A stretch of DNA of 64,000 bases. Source: Algoriphagus taiwanensis. Lineage in GTDB: Bacteria; Bacteroidota; Bacteroidia; Cytophagales; Cyclobacteriaceae. Location of the stretch: NCBI RefSeq assembly GCF_036245645.1, contig NZ_BTPE01000012.1:1-64000 (forward strand). Direction: 5' to 3'. The position numbers and the translations under genes are program-made. Below, piece after piece: positions 8,929 to 17,088 of this stretch. How positions within the stretch are numbered: the first letter of the stretch is position 1; every line of letters begins with the position of its first letter. Under the pieces are notes generated by a model. That model saw only the letters and a list, made by a program, of their open reading frames with translations. It searched no databases and was not told where the DNA came from.

Positions 8929-10218
8929 ATGAGAGTATTGATGTTCGGGTGGGAATTTCCCCCTCACATTTCTGGAGGATTAGGCACTGCCTGCTATGGC
9001 TTGGTCAAGGGTATGAACCACCATAATCAGGAAGTGATTTTTGTAGTGCCAAAATTATGGGGAGATGAGGAAAATCTGGCTGATTTCGTCAATGGAAGTG
9101 ATATTTCCATCAATTACCGAGAGAAGAAATTCAAAAAAATCTGGAAAAACCTCACCTATCTGGAGGTAAGTAGCTTTTTGGTTCCCTATCTGGGGCCAGA
9201 GGAATATCAGAAATTCACTGACTATGCCATTCATGACAAAGTGGATGTGGACGAAAGTATTTTTACCAACAAGTATGAGTTCAGCGGAAAGTACGGAAAA
9301 AACCTAATGGAGGAAGTTTCTCGCTACGCCTTGGTTGGTGCTCAGATAGCAAGAGACCGAAGTGATTTCGATATTATTCACGCACACGATTGGCTGGCAT
9401 TTCCGGCGGGAATCGCTGCCAAAGAAATCAGCGGAAAGCCACTTGTGGTCCATGTGCATGCTACTGAGTTTGATAGATCCGGTGAGTCGGTAAATAAACC
9501 GGTCTATGAAATAGAACGAGCCGGAATGCACGCCGCGGACCACGTACTGGCAGTAAGTGCATTGACCCGAAATATTGTCATCAAAAAATACGGAGTGCCT
9601 GCCCACAAAGTCTCCGTCCTTCACAATGCGGTTTTGGATGCCAGCATTATCAAATCGGCCTATCAGAAAAAAGTCCCTGAAAAAATTGTGACTTTCTTGG
9701 GTAGAATCACCTTCCAAAAAGGTCCTGAATATTTTGTGGAAGCTGCGAAAAAGGTAATTGACCGAGATCCCAATGTGCGCTTTGTGATGGCAGGTTCTGG
9801 AGATTTGCTCAATCGGATGATTCAGCGTGTGGCCGAACTTCGAATAGCCAACAAGTTCCATTTTACAGGCTTCCTGAAAGGGGACGACGTGGACCATATG
9901 TATGCCATTTCGGATGTTTATGTGATGCCTTCGGTATCCGAACCATTCGGTATCGCACCCTTAGAGGCCGTACGTCACAATACCCCGGTTATCATTTCCA
10001 AGCAGTCCGGAGTGGCCGAGGTCTTGAGAAATGCAATCAAAATCGACTTCTGGGATGTGGATGCGATGGCTGATGCGATTTTTGCCTTGCTTCATTATGA
10101 AGGAATCTCCAAGATGTTCAAAGAATTAGGCAGTGAAGAGCTCAAAAAGCTGAAATGGGAACACGTCGCCGCCAAATTGATTACTGTTTACGAAAAAACT
10201 ATAGCCCAACAATCATGA
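8929..10218 (+). CDS. GT4-family glycosyltransferase, glycogen-synthase-like
   Basis: Glycosyltransferase with the GT-B fold, 429 residues. The N-terminal domain opens with MRVLMFGWEFPPHISGGLGT, which has the sugar-nucleotide loop GGLGT seen in starch and glycogen synthases, followed by IIHAHDWLAFPAG. The C-terminal domain has FLGRITFQKGPEYFVEAA and the E-x7-E motif SVSEPFGIAPLEAV that binds the nucleotide sugar. Between a debranching enzyme and a GH57 enzyme, it most likely elongates an alpha-1,4-glucan. A trehalose or other glucosyl acceptor cannot be excluded from sequence. The stop overlaps the next start as ATGA (10215-10218), indicating translational coupling. Confidence 0.85.
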   Translation: MRVLMFGWEFPPHISGGLGTACYGLVKGMNHHNQEVIFVVPKLWGDEENLADFVNGSDISINYREKKFKKIWKNLTYLEVSSFLVPYLGPEEYQKFTDYAIHDKVDVDESIFTNKYEFSGKYGKNLMEEVSRYALVGAQIARDRSDFDIIHAHDWLAFPAGIAAKEISGKPLVVHVHATEFDRSGESVNKPVYEIERAGMHAADHVLAVSALTRNIVIKKYGVPAHKVSVLHNAVLDASIIKSAYQKKVPEKIVTFLGRITFQKGPEYFVEAAKKVIDRDPNVRFVMAGSGDLLNRMIQRVAELRIANKFHFTGFLKGDDVDHMYAISDVYVMPSVSEPFGIAPLEAVRHNTPVIISKQSGVAEVLRNAIKIDFWDVDAMADAIFALLHYEGISKMFKELGSEELKKLKWEHVAAKLITVYEKTIAQQS

Positions 10219-11417
10219 GAACCGTCTGCTTTTATTTCCAGGTGCATCAGCCCTTCCGACTAAAGCCCTATCGCTTTTTTGATATAGGTGAGGATCATTA
10301 CTACTGGGACGATTATCTGAACAAAAACGTAATCCGAAAGGCAGCACAGAGATGCTATTTGCCTATGAATGCCCTTTTGATGGATTTGATCCATCAGTAT
10401 AATGGTAAATTCAAAGTGGCTTTTTCCATATCAGGAACATTCCTGGACCAAATGGAAGCTTATGCTCCGGATGTATTGGAAAGCTTCCAAAAACTGGTGG
10501 CCACCGGGCATGTAGAGCTACTGAATGAAACCTACACGCATGCATTGGCTGCCCTGAAAAGCAAAGACGAATTCACTGCTCTGGTAAAAAAGCATCAGGA
10601 CAGAATAAAAGAACTATTCAACGGCTACACCCCGAAAGTATTCAGAAACACCGAGCTGATTTATTCAGATGAAATCGGTAAAATGGTTTACGAATTGGGC
10701 TACGAGGCTATTTTGACTGAAGGAGCAAAGCATATTTTGGGATGGAAAAGCCCAAATTACCTATACTCCAATGCATTGGAGCCCAATTTGAAAGTTTTGC
10801 TAAAGAACTTTCGCCTATCGGATGACATTGCCTTCCGCTTCAGCAACAAGACCTGGGCAGATTATCCTCTCACTACAGAGAAATTTGTCACTTGGCTCAA
10901 TGCAATTCCAAAAGAAGAGCAAGTAGTCAATCTATTCATGGACTACGAGACATTTGGAGAGCATCAATGGGCAGATACGGGGATCTTTGAGTTTATGAGG
11001 CACTTGCCGGAGGCAATTTTCAGACATTCTGATTTCTCCTTCTCCACCCCATCGGAAGTGGTTCGCCAGTTGCCTGGAATAGGCAAAATATATGTACCCA
11101 CTCCTATTTCATGGGCAGATGAAGAAAGAGATTTGACGGCTTGGCTAGGCAATGACCTGCAGGATGAAGCTTTCGACCGATTGTATGAAATCGAAAAAAA
11201 GGTCAAAGCCATCGATGACCCTGAATTGCAGCGGGACTGGGGCTACCTTCAGACTTCGGATCACTTCTACTACATGTGCACCAAGTTCTTTTCTGATGGA
11301 TCTGTGCATCAGTACTTTAGCCCTTATGACACTCCATACGACGCATTTATTAACTACATGAATGTATTGAGTGATTTTGACTTGAGAGTAAAGGAAAGTA
11401 GTCAAGCCAAGAAGTAA
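10215..11417 (+). CDS. GH57-family alpha-glucan hydrolase / amylase
   Basis: Glycoside hydrolase family 57 protein of 400 residues, taking the ATG inside the ATGA overlap as start (protein begins MRTVCFYFQVHQPFR). GH57 motifs visible are VHQP (motif 1), the nucleophile region FRNTELIYSDEIG, and the acid/base Asp in FMDYETFGEHQ, followed by PISWADEERDLTAWLGND. The family includes alpha-amylases, 4-alpha-glucanotransferases and branching enzymes. The length and context (after debranching enzyme and GT4 genes) fit an intracellular alpha-amylase acting on glycogen or maltodextrin. There is no signal peptide. It ends in a strong terminator. Confidence 0.88.
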   Translation: MRTVCFYFQVHQPFRLKPYRFFDIGEDHYYWDDYLNKNVIRKAAQRCYLPMNALLMDLIHQYNGKFKVAFSISGTFLDQMEAYAPDVLESFQKLVATGHVELLNETYTHALAALKSKDEFTALVKKHQDRIKELFNGYTPKVFRNTELIYSDEIGKMVYELGYEAILTEGAKHILGWKSPNYLYSNALEPNLKVLLKNFRLSDDIAFRFSNKTWADYPLTTEKFVTWLNAIPKEEQVVNLFMDYETFGEHQWADTGIFEFMRHLPEAIFRHSDFSFSTPSEVVRQLPGIGKIYVPTPISWADEERDLTAWLGNDLQDEAFDRLYEIEKKVKAIDDPELQRDWGYLQTSDHFYYMCTKFFSDGSVHQYFSPYDTPYDAFINYMNVLSDFDLRVKESSQAKK

Positions 11418-11431
11418 TGGCTAAAAAGGAC

Positions 11432-11474
11432 AAAAAAGACTGTTCTCCATAGAGGTGAACAGTCTTTTTTTTTT
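11432..11474. terminator. bidirectional terminator between the GH57 gene and panB
   Basis: The inverted repeat 11432-11445 / 11457-11470 has core GACTGTTC / GAACAGTC. It is flanked by six A on the left and a run of T on the right, so it serves both converging units. Confidence 0.8.
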
Positions 11475-11521
11475 CCCAATAATCAATATGGATTTATCAA
11501 ATCGGAATAAAGTCTCCTTTT

Positions 11522-12343
11522 TTAGTAACTCTCTTTTTCCGAAGGAAAATCTCTGCTCTTCACATCTGAGATGTATTGCTGAAAGGCTTCCATCATGACT
11601 CCCTGGAGGTCTGCATACTGACGGAGAAATCTGGGCTTAAATTCCTGTGTGATTCCCAGCATGTCATGCATGACCAAGACTTGTCCATCCACATCAGGCC
11701 CAGCACCGATTCCAATCACAGGGATGGATAGAGATTCCGACACTTTTTTAGCCAATTTGGCGGGTATTTTCTCCAAAACTAGAGCAAAACAGCCACATTC
11801 TTCCAGGATTTTGGCGTCTTCGAGGAGCTTTTTGGCTTCGGCCTCTTCTTTAGCACGTACGGTATAGGTTCCGAATTTGTAGATGGATTGAGGAGTTAGC
11901 CCTAAGTGCCCCATCACCGGAACACCTGCACTCAGAATTCTCAAAACTGACTCTTTGATTTCTGAACCACCTTCCACTTTGACAGCATGAGCTCCGGATT
12001 CCTTCATGATCCGGATAGCAGACCTTAAGGCTTCTGAGCTATTCCCCTGATAGTTACCAAACGGAATATCCACCACGATAAAGGATCGCTTTACAGCACG
12101 AACTACAGCCGAAGCATGGTAAATCATCTGATCCAAAGTAATGGGCAAGGTAGTCTCATGGCCTGCCATGACATTGGAAGCGGAATCCCCAACCAAAATG
12201 ATATCCATCCCGGCCGCATCGACGATTTTGGCCATGCTGAAATCATAGGCAGTAAGCATGGAGATTTTCTCTCCCCTTTGCTTCATTTCCTGAAGGGTAT
12301 GAGTGGTGATTCGCTTGACAGAAGCTGAAGAATGAACAGACAT
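11522..12343 (-). CDS. panB: 3-methyl-2-oxobutanoate hydroxymethyltransferase
   Basis: PanB transfers a hydroxymethyl group from 5,10-methylenetetrahydrofolate to alpha-ketoisovalerate, giving ketopantoate on the way to pantothenate and CoA. The 273-residue length is normal. Visible motifs are MLTAYDFSMAKIVDAAG, ILVGDSASNVMAGHETT (Mg-binding Asp), VVDIPFGNYQG, VKVEGGSEI, MGHLGLTPQS and VIGIGAGPDVDGQVLVMHD. It is the last gene of a minus-strand run waaA - rsgA - phosphoribosyltransferase - panB, 3 bases after the phosphoribosyltransferase. panC and panD are not in the window. Confidence 0.95.
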   Translation of the reverse strand: MSVHSSASVKRITTHTLQEMKQRGEKISMLTAYDFSMAKIVDAAGMDIILVGDSASNVMAGHETTLPITLDQMIYHASAVVRAVKRSFIVVDIPFGNYQGNSSEALRSAIRIMKESGAHAVKVEGGSEIKESVLRILSAGVPVMGHLGLTPQSIYKFGTYTVRAKEEAEAKKLLEDAKILEECGCFALVLEKIPAKLAKKVSESLSIPVIGIGAGPDVDGQVLVMHDMLGITQEFKPRFLRQYADLQGVMMEAFQQYISDVKSRDFPSEKESY

Positions 12344-12346
12344 GAA

Positions 12347-12838
12347 TTAGTGAAGATGAACGGAATACTGATTTTCAGAAAAATCCACCTGAATGTGCTC
12401 GTTGAGTGTGGTGGCAAGCTCATACCCGGTATAATCAGGCCTCACGGGAAATAAACCATGGCTTCGGTTGACCAGCACGGCGATCTCCATCTTTTGGATC
12501 TCAAAATCCAAAAACGGCTTCATGGCATAAACCAAGGTCTTTCCCGTATTGAGCACATCATCGACCAGGATGATGGTCTTGCCTGATAATTCTATCTCAG
12601 GAGATATCTCAATTTCAGATTCGGCTACATGACTTTTATCCAACAAAACCTCAATGACTTCAATGGAAAGCGGAGAGATTTTCCCCAACTCCTCAGTCAG
12701 CAGGCGGGCCAATACCATCCCCATCCCAGAAATTCCTGCAAAGACCAAACCCGAAGAATGAATATTTCTTTCGAAGATCTGATAGGCCATTCGGGTGAGT
12801 TTTTGGCCGATTTGTTTATGATTGAGTACGATGCTCAT
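12347..12838 (-). CDS. type I phosphoribosyltransferase domain protein
   Basis: A 163-residue phosphoribosyltransferase starting at MSIVLNHKQIGQKLTRMAYQIFERN. An upstream in-frame ATG would add 15 unlikely residues. The PRPP loop IILVDDVLNTGKTLVYAM is unmistakable, and a hydrophobic strand (SSGLVFAGISGMGMVLARLL) holds the pyrophosphate loop. The overall pattern resembles PyrR and other uracil/hypoxanthine-type enzymes in Bacteroidota. Whether it salvages a base or regulates pyrimidine genes cannot be told from sequence. It lies between rsgA and panB. Confidence 0.8.
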   Translation of the reverse strand: MSIVLNHKQIGQKLTRMAYQIFERNIHSSGLVFAGISGMGMVLARLLTEELGKISPLSIEVIEVLLDKSHVAESEIEISPEIELSGKTIILVDDVLNTGKTLVYAMKPFLDFEIQKMEIAVLVNRSHGLFPVRPDYTGYELATTLNEHIQVDFSENQYSVHLH

Positions 12839-12889
12839 GTGTTTTTCAAAATTGAAAAATAGACCAATTCTTTTTGGATTCAAAGAAGA

Positions 12890-13816
12890 TCATCGATGAG
12901 TATCTTCTTCCTGGAGAATATTGAGGTAATTCTTGTACCGATACGGATGAATGTAGCCCTCCTCCAACTTTTGGCGAATGATACAACCCGGCTCATTCAC
13001 ATGCCGACAGTTGTTGTATTTGCATTGACCGAGGTATTCCCGCATTTCGGGAAAATAGTGCGAAAGCTCATGCTCTTCGATATCCAGAATCCCAAACTCT
13101 TTGATCCCAGGAGTATCAATCAAATCCCCTCCGCCCTCTAAGGCAAATAGCTCTGCAAAAGTCGTGGTATGGACTCCCTTGGCGCTGTAATCCGACACTT
13201 CCTTGGTCTCCTGCATGGCCTCGGGGACCAAAACATTGAGCAAGGTAGACTTCCCTACACCTGAGTGACCAGCGATCAGGGTGGATTTATCTCGGAGGAA
13301 GGGAGAAAATTTCTCCATCAGATCCTTATCCTTCAAAGCAGAAACTTCCAAAACAGGGTAGCCCAAAGGCTCATAAATCTCATGGATATCCTGAAGCCAC
13401 TCCTCCTCATCTTCGCCCTCCAGTTGATCCATCTTATTGACTACAAGCAAAGCAGGGATCCTGAAACTCTCCGTACTGACCAAAAACCTGTCAATAAAGC
13501 CAAATGACGTTCGTGGGTTTTTCATAGTAATGACCAACAGAGCCTGGTCTATATTGCTGGCAATAATATGGCTGTGATGCTGCTTCCGGGTGGACTTTCG
13601 TATCACATAGTTTTCTCTCGGAAGGATTTCCCTGATCACCACAGAGTCCTGACCTGGTTCTTTTTCTATCTCTACCTTGTCTCCTACAGCGATAGGGTTG
13701 GTCAGCTTGAGATCTTTCTGTTTGAACTTCCCCTTTAGCCGGGCAGAAACAGGCCCGTTTTCCGTTTGCACGATATACCAGCTACCGGTAGACTTGATGA
13801 CTCTGCCTTGGATCAT
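12890..13816 (-). CDS. rsgA: ribosome small-subunit-dependent GTPase A
   Basis: RsgA is a circularly permuted GTPase that checks late maturation of the 30S subunit. At 308 residues it has an N-terminal OB fold (MIQGRVIKSTGSWYIVQ). The permuted GTPase motifs appear in the order NKMD (G4), GHSGVGKSTLLN (G1), TTTFAELF (G2) and DTPGIKEFG (G3). The C-terminal zinc knuckle is CKYNNCRHVNEPGC. A longer in-frame start exists at 13945, but it would sit inside waaA, and the OB fold begins at the chosen ATG. That ATG overlaps the waaA stop as ATGA (13813-13816), so the two are translationally coupled. Confidence 0.95.
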   Translation of the reverse strand: MIQGRVIKSTGSWYIVQTENGPVSARLKGKFKQKDLKLTNPIAVGDKVEIEKEPGQDSVVIREILPRENYVIRKSTRKQHHSHIIASNIDQALLVITMKNPRTSFGFIDRFLVSTESFRIPALLVVNKMDQLEGEDEEEWLQDIHEIYEPLGYPVLEVSALKDKDLMEKFSPFLRDKSTLIAGHSGVGKSTLLNVLVPEAMQETKEVSDYSAKGVHTTTFAELFALEGGGDLIDTPGIKEFGILDIEEHELSHYFPEMREYLGQCKYNNCRHVNEPGCIIRQKLEEGYIHPYRYKNYLNILQEEDTHR

Positions 13817-15057
13817 AGTTCGGTCATTTCTTGAATTTTGGATACAATTTTTTTGGCAGCCCCTTGGTTGGATGTCACCCATGAATTCGCTGCTTCTTGT
13901 GCTTTTTTGTGAAAATCCGGTTCTTGAAGCTGAGCAAAAATCCACTTCAAATCCTCCGAACTATTTACCGAAAATCCACAACCCTGTTTTTCACTTTCCT
14001 CAGCTTCGGGAAACTTGGAGGCTTTGTTCACTATTCCGAATATCACCGGTACCCCAAAGCCCAAGGGCTCCAGAATATTATGCAAGCCTTTCCCAAAAGC
14101 CCCGCCTACGTAAGCCACCCAGGCAAATTGATAGAGAGAGGAAAGCATGCCAATATTGTCAATGAAGAGGACTTCATTGGTCATATGGGGATTCCATTGG
14201 GAATATTTGGATGAGTTTAGGATCAATTGCCCTGCCCATTGATCCATAGGTTCGGGACTGATGTCATGCGGTGCCACAATCCACCGGTAATCAGGCCATT
14301 CATTCATCAATGGAATCAACAAATTCATATCCTCTTCCCAAGCTGAGCCTACCACAACGACAGGCTTCACCCCGATCCACGCCGCCAATTCGGGAAAGGA
14401 TTTGGGTTGGCTGGCATGAGAAGCTACCCGGTCAAACCGAGTATCGCCTGTCCTGCTGGCCTGCCGAATTCCATATTTCTCCAATAAGCTTACACTTTCT
14501 TCATTTTGGGTGAAAATCCAGCGCATTCCCTCTAGATTTTTCCTAAAAAAACTTCCAAATATGCCAAAATAGGATTGGTCCAAACGGAAATTTGCTGAAG
14601 CAAGGAAGTAGGGAATTCCTCTTTTCTTCAAAGCCTCCAAGTGAAAAAACCACAAATCGTATTTGATGAAAATAGCCAGTTTAGGATTAAGAATTCTCAC
14701 AAATTCCTCCGCCCATTTTTTTCTATCTAAAGGTAAATAGGTAAGGAAATCCACACCAGGCTGACTTTTCTTGATACTGGGATCATACCCAGATGGACTA
14801 AAGAAGCTGACCACCACCGGTTGCAAAGGCCTTCTTCCCTTGATTTCTGAGATAATGGGCTTTGCCATTTCATATTCTCCCAAAGAAGCCGCATGCACCC
14901 AAATCACCGGATTGGGATTGGATTTTTTGAATTTTTTCAAATTTGAAAAAAGAGCATCCCTTCCCTGCAAAAAGTGCTTAAGTTTGGGCAAAAAAACTGC
15001 CGCCAAAGGGAGTAGGCCCGAAAAAAGCCAAATTACCGCTCCATAAATGGTCTTCAT
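13813..15057 (-). CDS. waaA: 3-deoxy-D-manno-octulosonic acid (Kdo) transferase
   Basis: WaaA (GT30) attaches Kdo to lipid A precursors at the inner membrane. The protein has 414 residues. An N-terminal membrane anchor (YGAVIWLFSGLLPLAAVFL) is followed by VIWVHAASLGEYEMAKPIISE, with the conserved Glu of the GT30 active site, and then IFIKYDLWFFHLEALKKRGIP. The C-terminal Rossmann domain has AYVGGAFGKGLHNILEPLGFGVPVIFG, which binds CMP-Kdo. It is the first gene of the minus-strand unit ending with panB. No other lipid A gene is close. Confidence 0.93.
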   Translation of the reverse strand: MKTIYGAVIWLFSGLLPLAAVFLPKLKHFLQGRDALFSNLKKFKKSNPNPVIWVHAASLGEYEMAKPIISEIKGRRPLQPVVVSFFSPSGYDPSIKKSQPGVDFLTYLPLDRKKWAEEFVRILNPKLAIFIKYDLWFFHLEALKKRGIPYFLASANFRLDQSYFGIFGSFFRKNLEGMRWIFTQNEESVSLLEKYGIRQASRTGDTRFDRVASHASQPKSFPELAAWIGVKPVVVVGSAWEEDMNLLIPLMNEWPDYRWIVAPHDISPEPMDQWAGQLILNSSKYSQWNPHMTNEVLFIDNIGMLSSLYQFAWVAYVGGAFGKGLHNILEPLGFGVPVIFGIVNKASKFPEAEESEKQGCGFSVNSSEDLKWIFAQLQEPDFHKKAQEAANSWVTSNQGAAKKIVSKIQEMTEL

Positions 15058-15222
15058 TTGGTAAAAGTAGATATTCCAAAAGATTAACCGGATTTTGGAT
15101 CAAAGAAAAAGTAGCAGTAGAGAGACAAATAAATAGGATTCTTTTGGTGCAATTGCCTTTGAAATTCCCTATTTTCAATGCCTCCTTTGAAATAAACTCT
15201 CCAACCTAGCCAAAAGAGTAAA

Positions 15223-15708
15223 ATGATTAGCGTACTGTTTGTTTGTCTTGGAAATATCTGCAGATCGCCTCTGGCAGAGGCAATTTTTGAGCATAAGATC
15301 AAGGTATTGGGTCTGAGCAGCCATTTTAAGTCAGACAGTGCGGGCACTTCGGACTACCATATTGGGGAATTGCCCGACGACCGGACCATCCGATGTGCAC
15401 AAAATAATGGGCTGAAAATTTCCCACAGAGGCAGACAAGTCAACCGGACCGACTTTAGAGAATATGACTACATCCTTGCCATGGATGAAAGTAATCTCAA
15501 CTCGCTCAATCAAATGAAAAAGCGGTTCAACTTCCCCAACAAGGAGATCTATTTGATGCGGGATTTTGTGGAAGGACACGAGGGGCTACCTGTACCTGAT
15601 CCTTATTATGGAGGAGAGAAGGAATTTGAAGATATCTTCCAGATTCTGGACCAGTCCATTGATGGCTTTCTGGAAAAAGTAAAAGAGACCCATCAACTCT
15701 ATGCTTGA
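15223..15708 (+). CDS. low-molecular-weight protein-tyrosine phosphatase
   Basis: A 161-residue LMW-PTP that hydrolyses phosphotyrosine or small aromatic phosphates. The P-loop C-x5-R-S is at the very N-terminus (VCLGNICRSPLAE: Cys8, Arg14). The catalytic Asp is in LPVPDPYYGG near residue 125. No tyrosine-kinase or capsule gene lies next to it; instead it overlaps a fructosamine-kinase gene by 8 bases. That arrangement, together with the known association of LMW-PTP-like enzymes with deglycation, suggests a role in sugar-phosphate or protein-glycation repair. This last point is inference. Confidence 0.92.
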   Translation: MISVLFVCLGNICRSPLAEAIFEHKIKVLGLSSHFKSDSAGTSDYHIGELPDDRTIRCAQNNGLKISHRGRQVNRTDFREYDYILAMDESNLNSLNQMKKRFNFPNKEIYLMRDFVEGHEGLPVPDPYYGGEKEFEDIFQILDQSIDGFLEKVKETHQLYA

Positions 15709-16576
15709 TCAGTACCAAATCTATGAACAAGTACTTTTTCAAGTTTTAGGGCCTTTGGCCCAGCTCAAGTCCGCCCAACTTATCGCTGCAGGAAATCACA
15801 ATCAGGGCATTCAACTCAAAACCTCCGAAGGGGTATTTTTTCTCAAGCTAAATTTCGACCACGAAAGAGATGTCCTGTCCAAAGAAGCAGAAGGTCTTAG
15901 ACTGCTGAGAAAATCTACCTTTTTGAAAATACCTCAGATTTATGGTTTTGGACGGGTAGAGGATTACAACTTCCTCCTGTCGGAATACATTCAGGGCTCT
16001 AGGCATCAGGTCGACTATTGGGAAGATTTGGGATTGGGACTGGCTCATCTCCATCTGAACAATAAAAAACAATTCGGACTGGAATCTGACAATTACATTG
16101 CCTCCCTTCCGCAAAAAAACCAATTCCATGATAATTGGGTAGACTTTTACATCGAGCAAAGGCTGGAACCCATGCTTGGCAAGGCTTATTTTGACCGATT
16201 GATTCCCTTGGATTTTCTCAAAAAATTCCAAGCTATTTACCCCAAGTTGGATATGCTTTTCCCAAAGGAAAAAGCCTCTCTGCTTCATGGAGACCTTTGG
16301 TCCGGCAATGTGATTTGCGGAAATGATGGAAAACCCTGCCTGATCGACCCTGCTATTTATTACGGACACCGGGAGATGGATTTGGCTTTTAGCAGGCTTT
16401 TTGGCGGATTTGACTCCCGCTTTTACGAAGCTTATGAGTCTGTTTTACCTTTGGAGCCCGATTTTGAAAGCAGAATGAGCCTTTACAACCTCTACCCTCT
16501 TTTGGTTCATCTCAATCTTTTTGGGACGGCTTATTTGCCAGGAATTGAAAAAATCATCAATCGATTCGGATCATGA
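15701..16576 (+). CDS. fructosamine kinase family protein
   Basis: A 291-residue protein of the fructosamine-3-kinase / aminoglycoside-phosphotransferase fold. It phosphorylates ketosamine adducts on proteins or amino acids so that they fall apart (deglycation). Seen: the N-lobe with VFFLKLNFD (ATP lysine) and EAEGLRLL, and the catalytic loop LLHGDLWSGNVIC (HGDxxxxN) followed by LIDPAIYYGHREMDLAFSRLFGGF (Mg-binding Asp). It overlaps the phosphatase gene by 8 bases and the GNAT gene by 4, so the three form one translationally coupled unit. Confidence 0.9.
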   Translation: MLDQYQIYEQVLFQVLGPLAQLKSAQLIAAGNHNQGIQLKTSEGVFFLKLNFDHERDVLSKEAEGLRLLRKSTFLKIPQIYGFGRVEDYNFLLSEYIQGSRHQVDYWEDLGLGLAHLHLNNKKQFGLESDNYIASLPQKNQFHDNWVDFYIEQRLEPMLGKAYFDRLIPLDFLKKFQAIYPKLDMLFPKEKASLLHGDLWSGNVICGNDGKPCLIDPAIYYGHREMDLAFSRLFGGFDSRFYEAYESVLPLEPDFESRMSLYNLYPLLVHLNLFGTAYLPGIEKIINRFGS

Positions 16577-17088
16577 GCTTTCAGATTAGGTCTTTTAAAG
16601 AAGAGGATTCATCAGCAATCCTAGAAATCATCAATGATTCGATCCTGAATACTTCTTTCAATTACGACTACTTTCCCAAGACTTTGGAGGACATCCGGGA
16701 TATGTTTTTAGAAAAAATACGCGATGGAATACCTGTATTGGTTTGCGAATCAGAAAAGCAGGTCTGTGGATACGCTACTTTTGGAAAGTTCCGAGCCAAA
16801 CCCGGCTACAGCAAAACCATCGAACACTCCATCTATTTCAAAGCAGGAACTCAAGGCAGAGGAATGGGTACTGCCTTGCTCAGGCAACTGATCGAGCTGG
16901 CCAGAAAGCAAGGCTACCACGTCATGATTGCAGGGATGGATTCCGAAAATCACGGTAGCTATCGCTTTCATGAAAGACTCGGATTTCGGGAGGTCGGAAG
17001 ATTTCCGGAAGTCGCCTTTAAGTTTGGGAAATGGTTGAATCTGGTTTTTATGCAACTCGACCTAAATCCCGAACCCAATCCCCGCTGA
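16573..17088 (+). CDS. GNAT-family N-acetyltransferase (phosphinothricin-acetyltransferase-like)
   Basis: A 171-residue acetyl-CoA-dependent acyltransferase. The acetyl-CoA loop reads QGRGMGTALLRQLIELARKQG (residues about 96-115), followed by MIAGMDSENHGSYRFHERLGFREVGRF, a pattern typical of the PAT/Pat-like subgroup that acetylates amino groups of amino-acid analogues. The start overlaps the fructosamine-kinase stop (ATGA). The gene ends back to back with the Gfo/Idh gene with no spacer. The true substrate is unknown. Confidence 0.85.
   Translation: MSFQIRSFKEEDSSAILEIINDSILNTSFNYDYFPKTLEDIRDMFLEKIRDGIPVLVCESEKQVCGYATFGKFRAKPGYSKTIEHSIYFKAGTQGRGMGTALLRQLIELARKQGYHVMIAGMDSENHGSYRFHERLGFREVGRFPEVAFKFGKWLNLVFMQLDLNPEPNPR

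Noticed and set aside
9304..9897. A 197-codon minus-strand frame inside the GT4 glycosyltransferase gene.
   Set aside because: GT4 motifs cover both ends of the region on the plus strand, and the antisense frame shows no recognisable domain.
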